Numbered from the stretch's first letter, positions 1-7,103 are shown. The stretch: 10,712 nucleotides of DNA from DASUZD01 sp036377055 (GCA_036377055.1 DASUZD010000129.1:1-10712), one strand, 5' to 3'. Program-made: numbers and translations. The notes: a model not told the origin generated them from the sequence alone.

Positions 1-62
1 GCGAAGGCGGGGCTCGGCAGTGCGAGCGCGAGGAGGACGAGAGCGGTGAGCCGAGCCCTCAT
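1..62 (-). CDS. 5' end of a signal-peptide protein, probably F0F1 ATP synthase subunit a (atpB), partial
   Basis: Only the first 20 or so codons are in the window. They begin with ATG at 62-60 and read MRARLTALVLLALALPSPAF, then continue off the left edge. This is a basic N-terminus followed by a hydrophobic stretch and a small-residue cleavage-like site, as in a Sec signal peptide. The start overlaps the stop of the AtpI-like gene as ATGA (tcat at 59-62), so the two are probably translationally coupled. The identity rests on context: AtpZ- and AtpI-like genes normally sit directly before atpB. No subunit a motif is visible, so this is an inference. Confidence 0.5.
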   Translation of the reverse strand, partial: MRARLTALVLLALALPSPAF

Positions 63-448
63 CGCGGCGCCTCCGAGAAGTACGCGATCAGCGAGAGGCC
101 GAGCTGGAACGTGTACGCGAGCGCGTAGGTCAGGGCGGCGCCGATGGCGAGGTCGCGGTCGGTCGCGGCCGCGGCCAGGAGGACCACGAGCAGCCCGATC
201 GCCTTGAAGAAGAGTCCGAACGCCTGCACGCCTGAGGCGGCGAGATTACTGGTCCGCGCCTTGAGCCGCGCCAGCAAGAGCTCGAGCCCCTGGACCGCGA
301 TCCAGAGCACCGCGGCGAGCGCCCAGCCGGCGACCCGCCACCCCGCGATCAGGAAGACCGGGAGTGCGAGCGCGATCACGAGCAGGCCGCCCAACGTGGG
401 CAGCGTACGGCTCGGCACCGGCCGCGGCGTCTCGAAAACCGCTCTCAC
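59..448 (-). CDS. ATP synthase protein I-like small membrane protein (AtpI-like)
   Basis: The predicted protein is 129 aa, from a GTG start (448-446) that overlaps the upstream AtpZ-like stop as GTGA. The frame is open further upstream (to 661), but that extension is Arg-rich out-of-frame reading of the AtpZ gene, so I reject it. Four hydrophobic segments are visible, at about residues 17-36, 39-60, 73-94 and 99-123, with short basic loops such as RLKARTS (61-67). AtpI proteins are four-helix membrane proteins encoded at the head of atp operons. They assist c-ring assembly and have been linked to Mg2+/Ca2+ transport. Size, topology and position between an AtpZ-like gene and the probable atpB support the call. 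The sequence has no strongly diagnostic motif. Confidence 0.7.
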   Translation of the reverse strand: MRAVFETPRPVPSRTLPTLGGLLVIALALPVFLIAGWRVAGWALAAVLWIAVQGLELLLARLKARTSNLAASGVQAFGLFFKAIGLLVVLLAAAATDRDLAIGAALTYALAYTFQLGLSLIAYFSEAPR

Positions 449-648
449 GAGAACGCCCCTCGATAGCGGCGGTAGACGGCGAAGATGCCAGCCGGGATCC
501 CGATGACCGCGCCGCCCAGGCAGCCGAGTGCGACGGAGCCCGCAGCCCAGCCGATCAGCGCGCCGACGGCGATCACCGCGGCCGTGACTCCGATGAGGAC
601 GCCTCCGGCCCCGGCAGGCTCGAACGTCTGGCGTGGGCCTTGCTCCAT
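445..648 (-). CDS. AtpZ/AtpI-family two-helix membrane protein
   Basis: This 67-aa protein begins MEQGPRQTFEPAGAGG and has two Gly/Ala-rich transmembrane helices, at about residues 14-34 and 38-58, followed by a basic tail (YRRYRGAFS). That layout and length match the AtpZ family (formerly F0F1 ATP synthase accessory subunit). AtpZ-type proteins occur ahead of atpI-atpB, and AtpZ with AtpI has been proposed to form a Mg2+/Ca2+ transporter or to aid c-ring assembly. I chose ATG at 648 over an upstream in-frame start at 687, because the extra residues are not family-like and a -10-like TATGCT lies only 8 nt upstream of 648. There is no good Shine-Dalgarno sequence, consistent with a leaderless message. 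The stop overlaps the AtpI-like start (GTGA). This is probably the first gene of the atp operon. Confidence 0.72.
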   Translation of the reverse strand: MEQGPRQTFEPAGAGGVLIGVTAAVIAVGALIGWAAGSVALGCLGGAVIGIPAGIFAVYRRYRGAFS

Positions 649-656
649 CCGCCGCC

Positions 657-685
657 AGCATAGCAGCGGGCCTTCTGCTTGTAAC
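657..685 (-). promoter_or_regulatory. Putative leaderless promoter of the atp operon
   Basis: On the minus strand a TATGCT -10-like hexamer (662-657) lies 8 nt before the AtpZ-like ATG. A GTTACA element (685-680, 17-nt spacer) or TTACAA (684-679, 16-nt spacer) could act as the -35. The predicted transcription start falls at or within 1-2 nt of the ATG, so the transcript would be leaderless. Prediction from sequence only. Confidence 0.45.
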
Positions 686-703
686 ACCGAAACCTCGCTG
701 AAC

Positions 704-731
704 TTGCGGGTTTGCGCCTACTTTGTATGCT
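704..731 (+). promoter_or_regulatory. Putative leaderless promoter of the alpha/beta hydrolase
   Basis: TTGCGG (704-709) and TATGCT (726-731) are separated by 16 nt, which resembles a housekeeping sigma promoter. The ATG at 739 follows the -10 by only 7 nt and there is no Shine-Dalgarno sequence, so a leaderless mRNA is predicted. It diverges from the atp promoter inside the same roughly 90-bp region. Confidence 0.45.
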
Positions 732-738
732 CCTCGCG

Positions 739-1470
739 ATGCATGTCGAAACGCTCGGAAGCGGGCCTCGGATGGTGCTCGTCCACGGCAGCGTCGGTAA
801 CGGCCGGAGCACGTGGGAGGCGCAGCTGCCGCTGGCCGAGCGGTTCACGCTGGTGATCCCGGACCGGCCGGGATCGCCGCCGAACCCGCCCGTCGAGCGG
901 GTCGACTTCGAGGAGCACGCGCCGCTCGTCGGGGAGCTGCTCGCGGACCGCGCGCACCTCGTCGGCCATTCCTACGGCGGCGTGATCTCGCTCTACGCGG
1001 CGGGGCTGCGGCCCGATGCCGTGCGCTCGCTGACCGTGATCGAGCCGCCCGCGTTCGGAATCGCGGCGGCCGATCCGGCGGTGGTCGAGCTGATGGCCGG
1101 ACTCGCGCCGCTCTGGGGCGACGACGGGCCGCGCGATCCGGCGGTCTTCCTCAGCGAGTTCTCGTCGCGCGTGATCGGACGGCGCAGGCGGCCGGATCGC
1201 GAGCTCACGCCGGAGCTCGAGCAGGGCGTGCGGACGCTGATGGTCGAGCGCGGGCCGTGGGAGGCCGACCCGCCGCTCGACGCGCTGCGGGCCGCTCCGT
1301 TCCCGAAGCTCGTCGTCTCCGGAGCGCATTCGGCGGCCTTCGACGCCGTCTGCTCTGTGCTCGAGGCGCGGCTGGCCGCCAAGCGGGCGGTGCTTCCCGG
1401 CGCGCAGCACAACGCGCAGCGCGTCCCGGGCTTCAACGAGACGCTCGTCCGCTTCCTCAGCCGAGGCTGA
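739..1470 (+). CDS. Alpha/beta-fold hydrolase
   Basis: The 243-aa protein has the alpha/beta hydrolase layout. An N-terminal strand ends in VLVHGS (13-18), which supplies the oxyanion-hole HG. The nucleophile elbow is GHSYGG, with Ser78. Two stretches typical of the family follow: LTVIEPP (98-104) and a late LVVSGAHSAAFDAV segment, where Asp202 is the best catalytic-acid candidate. The catalytic His is probably His224 in GAQHNAQR. Length is normal for a stand-alone hydrolase. The substrate cannot be read from the sequence; ester or lactone hydrolysis is only a generic guess. ATG at 739 is preferred over in-frame ATG 727 and TTG 712, because those lie upstream of or inside the predicted -10 and would add a non-family stretch. 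It is the only plus-strand gene. It diverges from the atp genes and its 3' end overlaps the RCC1 gene by 14 bp. Confidence 0.85.
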   Translation: MHVETLGSGPRMVLVHGSVGNGRSTWEAQLPLAERFTLVIPDRPGSPPNPPVERVDFEEHAPLVGELLADRAHLVGHSYGGVISLYAAGLRPDAVRSLTVIEPPAFGIAAADPAVVELMAGLAPLWGDDGPRDPAVFLSEFSSRVIGRRRRPDRELTPELEQGVRTLMVERGPWEADPPLDALRAAPFPKLVVSGAHSAAFDAVCSVLEARLAAKRAVLPGAQHNAQRVPGFNETLVRFLSRG

Positions 1471-3096
1471 CGACGAGGTCGATCTTCGCGCGGGCCGGGA
1501 GGACGCGGCCGGGCCTGCGGCTCTGCGCGATCACGACGCCGCGCCGGCTCCGAGACGCTGCATACGCGACCTTCCCGGTGCGGCAGTGCCTGCGTGCGAT
1601 CGCGCGCTTGGCCAGGTCGAGCGGCTTCCCGACGACGTTCGGCACGGTGCACGGGACCGGTGCGATCGAGAACCGGCGCGAGACGCTCGGCGCCGCGTTG
1701 TGGTTCTCGTCGCCCGCCTGCGACGCCGTGATCGTGCACGAGCCGACGCCGGTGAGGTGCACCTTGGCGCCGCTCACCGTGCACCGTCCCCTCGCGGCGA
1801 AGGAGACTGGGAGTCCCGAAGACGCCGTCGCCCTGACTCTGAAGTCGCGGTCGCCGAACGTCTTCTTCGGGAGCTGCGCGAACGAGATCGACTGATCCGC
1901 CTTCGCGATCGCAAACGACTGCGACACGTCCGCGGCGGGGTTGTGGCTCGCGTCGCCGGGCTGCGAGGCCGTCACCGTGCATGAGCCAGCGCCGGGGATG
2001 TGCACGGTCGTCCCGCTCACGGTGCAGCTCCCGGTCGCAGCGAGGGAGACCGGGAGGCCGGAGGACGCGGTCGCGCCGGCGGGGAAGTCGGCGTCGCCGT
2101 ACGTCTTGGCGGGCGGGGCCGGGAACGTGATCGTCTGGTCCGCGAGCGGGATGAGTGCCAGCCCGTGGAAGCGGCCGGCCGCGATCGCGCCCACGCCCGA
2201 GAGTCCGCCCGGGACGCTGCACTGGCCGCCGTCGTTCGTTCCGCCGCCGCAGCCCCAGACGACGACGGTCCCGTCGCTGCGGAGCGCGACGCTGTCGTAG
2301 TCGTGCGCCGCAATCGCGACGACGCCGGAGAGGCCGTCGGGAACGCTGCACTGGCCGTTGTCGATCCCGCAACCCCACGCGACGACGGTGCCGTTGCTCC
2401 GCAGGGCGAGGCTGTGGAACGCTCCGGCGGCGATCGCCGTCACGCCGGAGAGGCCGCCCGGGACGCTGCACTGGCCGACGTTGTCCACGGCGCAGCCCCA
2501 AGCCACGACCGTGCCGTCGCTCCGGAGGGCGAGAGTGTGAAAGTAGCCGGCGGCGATGCCGTCACGCCGGAGAGACCGCCGGGCACGCTGCACTGCCCGT
2601 AGTTCGTGAAGCCGCCGCAACCCCAGGCGACGACGGCGCCGTCGCTGCGGAGGGCAAGGCTGTGGGCGCCACCCGCCGCGATCGCGGTCACGCCGGAAAG
2701 GCCGTTCGGCACGCTGCACTGGCCGTGGTTGTTCGACTCGTCCTGGCAGCCCCACGCGATGACCACGCCGTTGCCGAGGAGCGCGAGGCTCTGGTCGGTG
2801 CCGGCTGCGATCGCCGTCACGCCCGAGAGGCCGCTCGGCACGCTGCACTGTCCCGGCGTGTTCGCGCCGCAGCCCCACGCGACGACGGTGCTGTCGCGCT
2901 TCAGGGCCAGGCTGTGGTACTGGCCCGCCGCGACCGCCGTAACCGCGCTGAGCCCGGCCGGGACGTTGCACTGCCCCCAGCTGCCGATGCCCTGGCAGCC
3001 CCACGCGACGACCCTGCCTGCCGGGCTCGCGTGCGCCGTGCCCGCGGGGAGGAGCACGGTCGAGCACATCACGGCCACGAGCCAGAGGCGGCGCAC
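1457..3096 (-). pseudogene. Secreted RCC1-repeat / Ig-like / PASTA protein gene, broken by a 1-base frameshift
   Basis: Reading restored by one added base gives 546 aa. A signal peptide occupies residues 1-23 (RRLWLVAVM core, AHA|S cleavage). Seven RCC1 blades follow (about 25-316), each with a WGCx(5-9)GQCxVP core and a GLSGVTAIAAG-type turn. Two 80-residue Ig-like repeats (319-400 and 401-480) share DQ(T/S)I(T/S)F, K(T/F)-GD, ASSGLPVS, CTVSG and GSCT-TASQ. A PASTA domain (482-546) runs from CTVPNVVGK to VVSLG. The break lies at 2557/2558: other repeats have gcgatcgccgtcac on the plus strand, but here the text is gcgatgccgtcac, one C short. As written, translation ends at 2440 after 218 aa, in the fourth blade. 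No other stop or shift occurs, so the lesion is recent or an assembly error. Start GTG 3096 gives a clean signal peptide and sits 7 nt after a -10-like GAGAAT. A surface protein that binds ligand and cell wall is inferred. Confidence 0.85.
2150..3024 (-). repeat. Seven tandem RCC1-type coding repeats, about 120-130 nt each
   Basis: Each unit encodes (A/T)VVAWGC, a variable loop, GQCSVPxGLSGVTAIAAG and xHSLALRSDG. Units differ mainly in the loop between the two cysteines. Near-identical DNA recurs in adjacent units (for example the complement of GGxCTGTCxGGCGTGAC-like tracts around the GLSGVTA codons), which makes slippage or recombination plausible and is the setting of the single-base loss near 2557. 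Seven units would close a seven-bladed propeller, the usual RCC1 number. Confidence 0.85.
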
Positions 3097-3103
3097 GCCT
3101 TCG

Positions 3104-3132
3104 ATTCTCGGACTTCGCCCGTTCGCTTACAA
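3104..3132 (-). promoter_or_regulatory. Putative leaderless promoter of the RCC1 gene
   Basis: TTGTAA (3132-3127) and GAGAAT (3109-3104) are separated by 17 nt on the minus strand. The GTG start at 3096 follows the -10 by 7 nt. The only purine-rich run (GAAGG) is a single nucleotide from the GTG, too close to act as a normal Shine-Dalgarno. This separates the RCC1 gene from the operon upstream. Prediction only. Confidence 0.4.
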
Positions 3133-3137
3133 GAGTC

Positions 3138-3992
3138 CTACGCGGAGAGCGCCGCGACGTTCCTGTCCCACCCGCTCGCGAAGTCCCAGTCGCGGTAGCG
3201 CTCCGGCATCGAGCTGCCCGTCCGCGCCGCCTCGAGCAGATCGGCGAGGTACGCATCCATGGCGTCGACGTCGTCGCGGCCCCCGACCGGCCCGTGGCCG
3301 GGGACGAGCATGTCGAAGTCGAGTCGACGGAGCCGGTCGAGGATCGCGCGCCACGAGCCGACGTCCCCGTCGCCGACCCACGCGTGCGAGCGGACGACGA
3401 CGAGGTCGGCGGCGAAGAGAATGCGGTCGTCGGGCAAGAGCAGGAACGCGTCGCTCTCGGTGTGGCCGCCGCCGTACGTGAGGAGCTCGCAGCGGCCGAG
3501 GTCGCGCCGCTCCTCGAACGTGTCGTCCGGGAGCCGCTGCTGGATCTCCGGCAGCTCGCGCAGGAAGTCCTCGACGAGCGCGATCTTGTCGGTCTTGCCG
3601 CGCTCGTGGAGGTCTTCGAGCAGCGGCTCGTAGCCCTCGCGACCGGCGCGCTTCGTCGCTTCGAGCCGCTCGACGCCGACGCTCGCGATCAGCTCCCGCG
3701 TCCTCGGAGTCGCGAGGATCGGCGCCGACGTGTCGAAGGCGCCGTTCCCCATGCGGTGGTCGCCGTGCCAGTGGCTGTTGACGACGTACCGCGTCGGCCC
3801 GACGAGCTGCTCGGCGTGCGCGCGCAGCGCCCGGCCGGCGCGCGGCGTCACCATCGTGTCGAAGACGAGCGAGCCACCGTCGCCGAGGTCGACGATCCCG
3901 GCGTTCCCAACGGCGCCGCGATCCGGAATCGAGATCGCCGCCCACGCGTCCGGCCCGACCTCTTCGACCCAGAAGTCGTCGACGAGCGTCAC
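3138..3992 (-). CDS. MBL-fold metallo-hydrolase
   Basis: The 284-aa protein carries the full metallo-beta-lactamase-fold metal set: HWHGDH (His74, His76, Asp78, His79), His177 in GGGHTESD, Asp196 in LFAADLV, and His233 in PGHGPVG. Two metal ions, usually zinc, are expected. The N-terminal part (VGPDAWAAI, then GNAGIVDLGDGGSLVFDT) is typical of SoxH/quinoprotein-relay-like members that hydrolyse thioesters, lactones or similar bonds. The exact substrate is unknown. A helical insertion of about 60 residues (100-160) separates the HxHxDH motif from the third metal ligand. There is no signal peptide, so it should be cytoplasmic. The GTG start at 3992 overlaps the wecA stop as GTGA, which fixes the start and suggests coupling to wecA. 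The open frame continues upstream but only as a shadow of wecA. Confidence 0.88.
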   Translation of the reverse strand: MTLVDDFWVEEVGPDAWAAISIPDRGAVGNAGIVDLGDGGSLVFDTMVTPRAGRALRAHAEQLVGPTRYVVNSHWHGDHRMGNGAFDTSAPILATPRTRELIASVGVERLEATKRAGREGYEPLLEDLHERGKTDKIALVEDFLRELPEIQQRLPDDTFEERRDLGRCELLTYGGGHTESDAFLLLPDDRILFAADLVVVRSHAWVGDGDVGSWRAILDRLRRLDFDMLVPGHGPVGGRDDVDAMDAYLADLLEAARTGSSMPERYRDWDFASGWDRNVAALSA

Positions 3993-5122
3993 GCGCTCTG
4001 CCGCGCCGCGGCTCGCGCCTCCTCCTCCCGGCGCCGGATGCGCGGGTTCGCCAGCTTGACGATCTCCAGCAGGTAGACCATGTAGATAGACGCGCCGAGC
4101 GCGAGCGCCGCGATCGCGGCCACCGCTACCGTCCGCCACGTGTGCCAGGCGCCGTGCGCGTGCGGCCGGATGAAGCGCGTGCCGAGCGCGGCGAGCGCGA
4201 GAGTCCCGCACCACGCGTAGATGTAGACGACCGCGCGCCGCTGCGAGAACCCGATGTTGAGGAAGCGGTGGTGGAGGTGCGTGCGGTCGGCGACGTAGAT
4301 CGGCTGCCGGTGCTTGAGCCGCTTCGCCACGACGAACGACGTGTCGAGGATGGGCACGGCCAGCACGAGCAGCGGGAAGAAGAGCGACGCGATCGCCGCG
4401 GTCTTGAGCAGCGACTGGACCGAGATCGCGGCGAGCAGGAAGCCGAGCAGGAGCGCGCCCGAGTCGCCCATGAATATCCGGGCCGGGTAGAAGTTGTGCC
4501 GCAGGAAGCCGAGCGTCGCGCCGAGGACGATCGCGGTGAGGATCGCCGGCTGCGCCTTCGCGAGCGAGAGCGCGATCAGCGAGAACGTTCCGGCCGAGAT
4601 CGCGCATACGCCCGCCGCGAGGCCGTCGAGGCCGTCGAGGAAGTTGACCATGTTCATGATCGCGACGATCCAGAGCACGGTCACCGGCACGCCGACCCAC
4701 TCCGGCAGCTGGTGGATCCCGACGACCGGGAACGTGAAGCGGTGCACCCAGACGCCGAAGATCGTCGGAATCACGGCGGCGGTGGCCTGGCCGCCGAGCT
4801 TTTCCCACCACGTGAGGCCGCGGAAGTCGTCGACGACGCCGACGGTGGTGGCGACGGCGGCGCCGAGGAGCAGGCCGCGCGTCTCGCGCCCGAGGTCGAG
4901 GAACGCGAGCGCAGGCACGAAGATCGCGAGGAAAAGCGCGAGCCCGCCGAGCCGCGGTATCGGGCGGCGGTTCGCGCGGCGGGCCTCGGGCCGGTCGACG
5001 ACCCCGAGCAGTCGCGCCATCCCGCCGACGGCCGGCGTCAGGAGGACGACGATCGCGAGCGCGACGAGCGCGCCCCAGACGACGTCGAGGTTGTGCTCGA
5101 GCGTGTGCCAGGCCGTTTCCAG
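3989..5122 (-). CDS. wecA: WecA/TagO/Rfe-type undecaprenyl-phosphate GlcNAc-1-phosphate transferase
   Basis: This polytopic membrane enzyme moves GlcNAc-1-phosphate (or a related sugar phosphate) from its UDP-sugar to a polyprenyl phosphate, the first step of a cell-wall polymer. Counting from ATG 5020, the motifs are PIPRLGG (20-26), GVVDDFRG (61-68), NMVNFLDGLDGLAAG (123-137), FMGDSG (183-188), DTSFV (226-230) and HLHHR (248-252). The DRTHLHHR loop marks the WecA/TagO branch rather than MraY. ATG 5020 would start in the first cytoplasmic loop and lose helix 1. The frame upstream encodes that helix (WGALVALAIVVLLTP) and is open to the upp stop at 5129-5131, but contains no ATG, GTG or TTG. 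I therefore place the start at CTG 5122, giving 377 aa, 6 nt after the upp stop and behind AGTAGG. The standard alternative is 343 aa from 5020. The MBL gene overlaps its 3' end by 4 bp. Confidence 0.88.
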   Translation of the reverse strand: METAWHTLEHNLDVVWGALVALAIVVLLTPAVGGMARLLGVVDRPEARRANRRPIPRLGGLALFLAIFVPALAFLDLGRETRGLLLGAAVATTVGVVDDFRGLTWWEKLGGQATAAVIPTIFGVWVHRFTFPVVGIHQLPEWVGVPVTVLWIVAIMNMVNFLDGLDGLAAGVCAISAGTFSLIALSLAKAQPAILTAIVLGATLGFLRHNFYPARIFMGDSGALLLGFLLAAISVQSLLKTAAIASLFFPLLVLAVPILDTSFVVAKRLKHRQPIYVADRTHLHHRFLNIGFSQRRAVVYIYAWCGTLALAALGTRFIRPHAHGAWHTWRTVAVAAIAALALGASIYMVYLLEIVKLANPRIRRREEEARAAARQSA

Positions 5123-5128
5123 CTGCGC

Positions 5129-5785
5129 CTACTTCGTGCCGTAGAGCCGATCGCCTGCGTCCCCGAGGCCTGGGACGATGAAGCCGCGGTCGTTCAGCTC
5201 GCGGTCGATCGCGGCGCAGACGATCGTCACGTCCGGGTGCTCGGCCTGGAGGTGGTCGATCCCTTCCGGCGCGGCGACGAGGCAGACGAGCGTCACCGAC
5301 TGCGCGCCGGCCTCCTTCACCGCGGTGATGGCCGCGGCGCTCGAGTTTCCGGTCGCGAGCATCGGGTCGAGCACGATCGCATCCCGTTCGGCCAGGTCGG
5401 TCGGGAGCTTCACGTAGTACTCGACCGGCTCGAGCGTCTCCTCGTCACGGTAGAGGCCGATGAACCCGACCCGCGCGCTCGAGACGAGCGACAGCACGCC
5501 GTCGAGCATGCCGACGCCGGCCCGAAGGACCGGGCAGACGGCGACCTTCTTGCCCGAGATCCGCTGGGCCGTCATCTGCTCGAGCGGCGTCTCGATCTCG
5601 ACGTCCTCGGTCGGCATGTCCTTCGTCGCCTCGTACGTCAGGAGCAGCGTGAGCTCGTTCACGAGCTTGCGGAAGTGGACGGTGGGCGTGTCCTTGTCGC
5701 GCAGGTACGAGAGCTTGTGCTGGACGAGCGGATGCGTGACGTGGATCAGGCGCCCCGTGCCGACGGTCTGGCTCACCGCGGCCAT
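5129..5785 (-). CDS. upp: Uracil phosphoribosyltransferase
   Basis: Converts uracil and PRPP to UMP in pyrimidine salvage; cytoplasmic. The 218-aa sequence has all family signatures: HPLVQHKLSYLRD near the N-terminus (18-30), PVLRAGVGMLDG (85-96), the PRPP-binding loop IVLDPMLATGNSSA (138-151), and the uracil-binding C-terminus DRGFIVPGLGDAGDRLYGT. Length is slightly above the usual 208-210 because of an N-terminal extension. ATG 5785 is 20 nt after the glyA stop. GTG 5776 (215 aa) is an alternative that has an AGGA sequence 8 nt upstream, so the exact start is open. Its TAG stop is in the same frame as wecA, which continues only two codons later. Confidence 0.96.
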   Translation of the reverse strand: MAAVSQTVGTGRLIHVTHPLVQHKLSYLRDKDTPTVHFRKLVNELTLLLTYEATKDMPTEDVEIETPLEQMTAQRISGKKVAVCPVLRAGVGMLDGVLSLVSSARVGFIGLYRDEETLEPVEYYVKLPTDLAERDAIVLDPMLATGNSSAAAITAVKEAGAQSVTLVCLVAAPEGIDHLQAEHPDVTIVCAAIDRELNDRGFIVPGLGDAGDRLYGTK

Positions 5786-5805
5786 CCTAGATGCGCGGGC
5801 GCCGT

Positions 5806-7098
5806 TCAGGCCACGTACGTGGTGAAGCCGCGGAAGCCTGGGTAGAGCGGCCGCTTGGCGCAGAGCGCAGCGCTCCGCGCGGCGAGCCCCGCCACGTCCG
5901 CGTCCTGCTGAAGCGCGTCGACGATGATCGACGCCACCTCGCGGAAGTCCTCCTCGTCGAACCCGCGCATCGTCGCCGCGGGAGTCCCGAGCCGCACGCC
6001 CGACGCGACCATCGGCGGCCGCTCGTCGAACGGGACCGTGTTGCGGTTGGCGGTGATCTTCACCTCTTCGAGCCGGTCCTGCGCCTGCTTCCCGTCCCAC
6101 TCGGAGCGACGCAGGTCGACCTGGAGGAGGTGCGTGTCGGTCCCGCCCGTCAGCACGTCCAGCCCGCCCTCGATCAGCCCGTCCGCGAGCGCGTCCGCGT
6201 TCGCGCGGATCTGTTGCTGGTAGTCGCGGAACGCCTCGGTCATCGCGATCCGGAAGCACGTCGCCTTGGCCGCGATCGTGTGCTCGAGCGGCCCGCCCTG
6301 CATCCCCGGGAAGACGGCGCGGTCGACGGCCTTCGCGTGCTCCTCCTTGCAGAGGATGAAGCCGGCGCGCGGCCCCGCGAGCGTCTTGTGCGTCGTCGAG
6401 GTCACGAAGTCCGAGTACGGAACGGGGTTCGGGTGGAGCCCAGCGGCGACGAGGCCCGAGAAGTGGGCCATGTCGCACAGCAGGTACGCGCCGACCTCGT
6501 CGGCGATCTCGCGGAACCTGTCGGCCTCGACCACGCGCGGGTACGCCGACCCGCCGCAGATGATCATCCGAGGCCGGTGCTCCTTCGCGAGCCGGAGCAC
6601 GTCGTCGTTGTCGACGACCATCGTCTCGCGGCTGACGCCGTAGTGGACGATGGTGTAGAGCCGGCCGGAGAAGTTGACCTTGAGCCCGTGCGTGAGGTGG
6701 CCGCCGTGGTCGAGCGAGAGCGAGAGGATCGTGTCACCGGGTTCGAGCACGGCGGCGTAGGCGCCCATGTTCGCCTGCGCGCCCGCGTGCGGCTGCACGT
6801 TCGCGTGCTCGGCGCCGAAGAGCTCCCTCGCGCGGTCGATCGCGAGCTGCTCGATCTCGTCCATGAACTCGCAGCCGCCGTAGTAGCGCCGCCCCGGATA
6901 GCCCTCCGCGTACTTGTTCGTCGGCGTCGACCCGACCGCCTCGAGGATCGACGGCCACGTGAAGTTCTCGGACGCGATCAGCTCGATCTGCCCGCGCTGG
7001 CGCTCCAGCTCGCGTCCGAGGAGCTCCGCGATCGTCGGATCGACCTCCGTGAGACCTGCGGTCGTGAGGTGCTGAAACGTTTCCTGCGCGACGGACAT
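5806..7098 (-). CDS. glyA: Serine hydroxymethyltransferase
   Basis: PLP enzyme that interconverts serine and glycine with tetrahydrofolate and 5,10-methylene-THF, the main source of one-carbon units. The protein is 430 aa, a normal length. Conserved segments include IELIASENFT (38-47), the glycine-rich EGYPGRRYYGGCEFMDE (65-81), NVQPHAGAQAN (100-110), CDMAHFSGLVAAG (208-220), and the PLP-lysine motif TSTTHKTLAGPRAG with Lys238. GMQGGPLEH and the C-terminal SGVRLGTPA stretch are also present. ATG 7098 has a strong Shine-Dalgarno sequence (AGAGGAG, 7110-7104) at a 5-nt spacing. The 44-nt gap from tsaC is too short for a riboswitch, and the gene is probably co-transcribed with the genes before it. 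Confidence 0.97.
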   Translation of the reverse strand: MSVAQETFQHLTTAGLTEVDPTIAELLGRELERQRGQIELIASENFTWPSILEAVGSTPTNKYAEGYPGRRYYGGCEFMDEIEQLAIDRARELFGAEHANVQPHAGAQANMGAYAAVLEPGDTILSLSLDHGGHLTHGLKVNFSGRLYTIVHYGVSRETMVVDNDDVLRLAKEHRPRMIICGGSAYPRVVEADRFREIADEVGAYLLCDMAHFSGLVAAGLHPNPVPYSDFVTSTTHKTLAGPRAGFILCKEEHAKAVDRAVFPGMQGGPLEHTIAAKATCFRIAMTEAFRDYQQQIRANADALADGLIEGGLDVLTGGTDTHLLQVDLRRSEWDGKQAQDRLEEVKITANRNTVPFDERPPMVASGVRLGTPAATMRGFDEEDFREVASIIVDALQQDADVAGLAARSAALCAKRPLYPGFRGFTTYVA

Positions 7099-7103
7099 GG
7101 GGG

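Noticed and set aside
712..738. Upstream starts (TTG 712, ATG 727) for the alpha/beta hydrolase
   Set aside because: They lie upstream of or inside the predicted -10 and add a non-conserved leader; ATG 739 gives the normal family N-terminus.
2150..3024. Regular repeats that could suggest a CRISPR array or satellite
   Set aside because: The period is about 120-130 nt and the repeats are translated RCC1 blades; spacing and variation follow codons, not repeat-spacer structure.
4142..5845. Very long plus-strand open frame (567 codons) opposite wecA and upp
   Set aside because: Its product is rich in Arg, Glu, Asp and Val with no domain, as expected from the antisense frame of high-GC genes; the minus strand holds two clear enzymes here.
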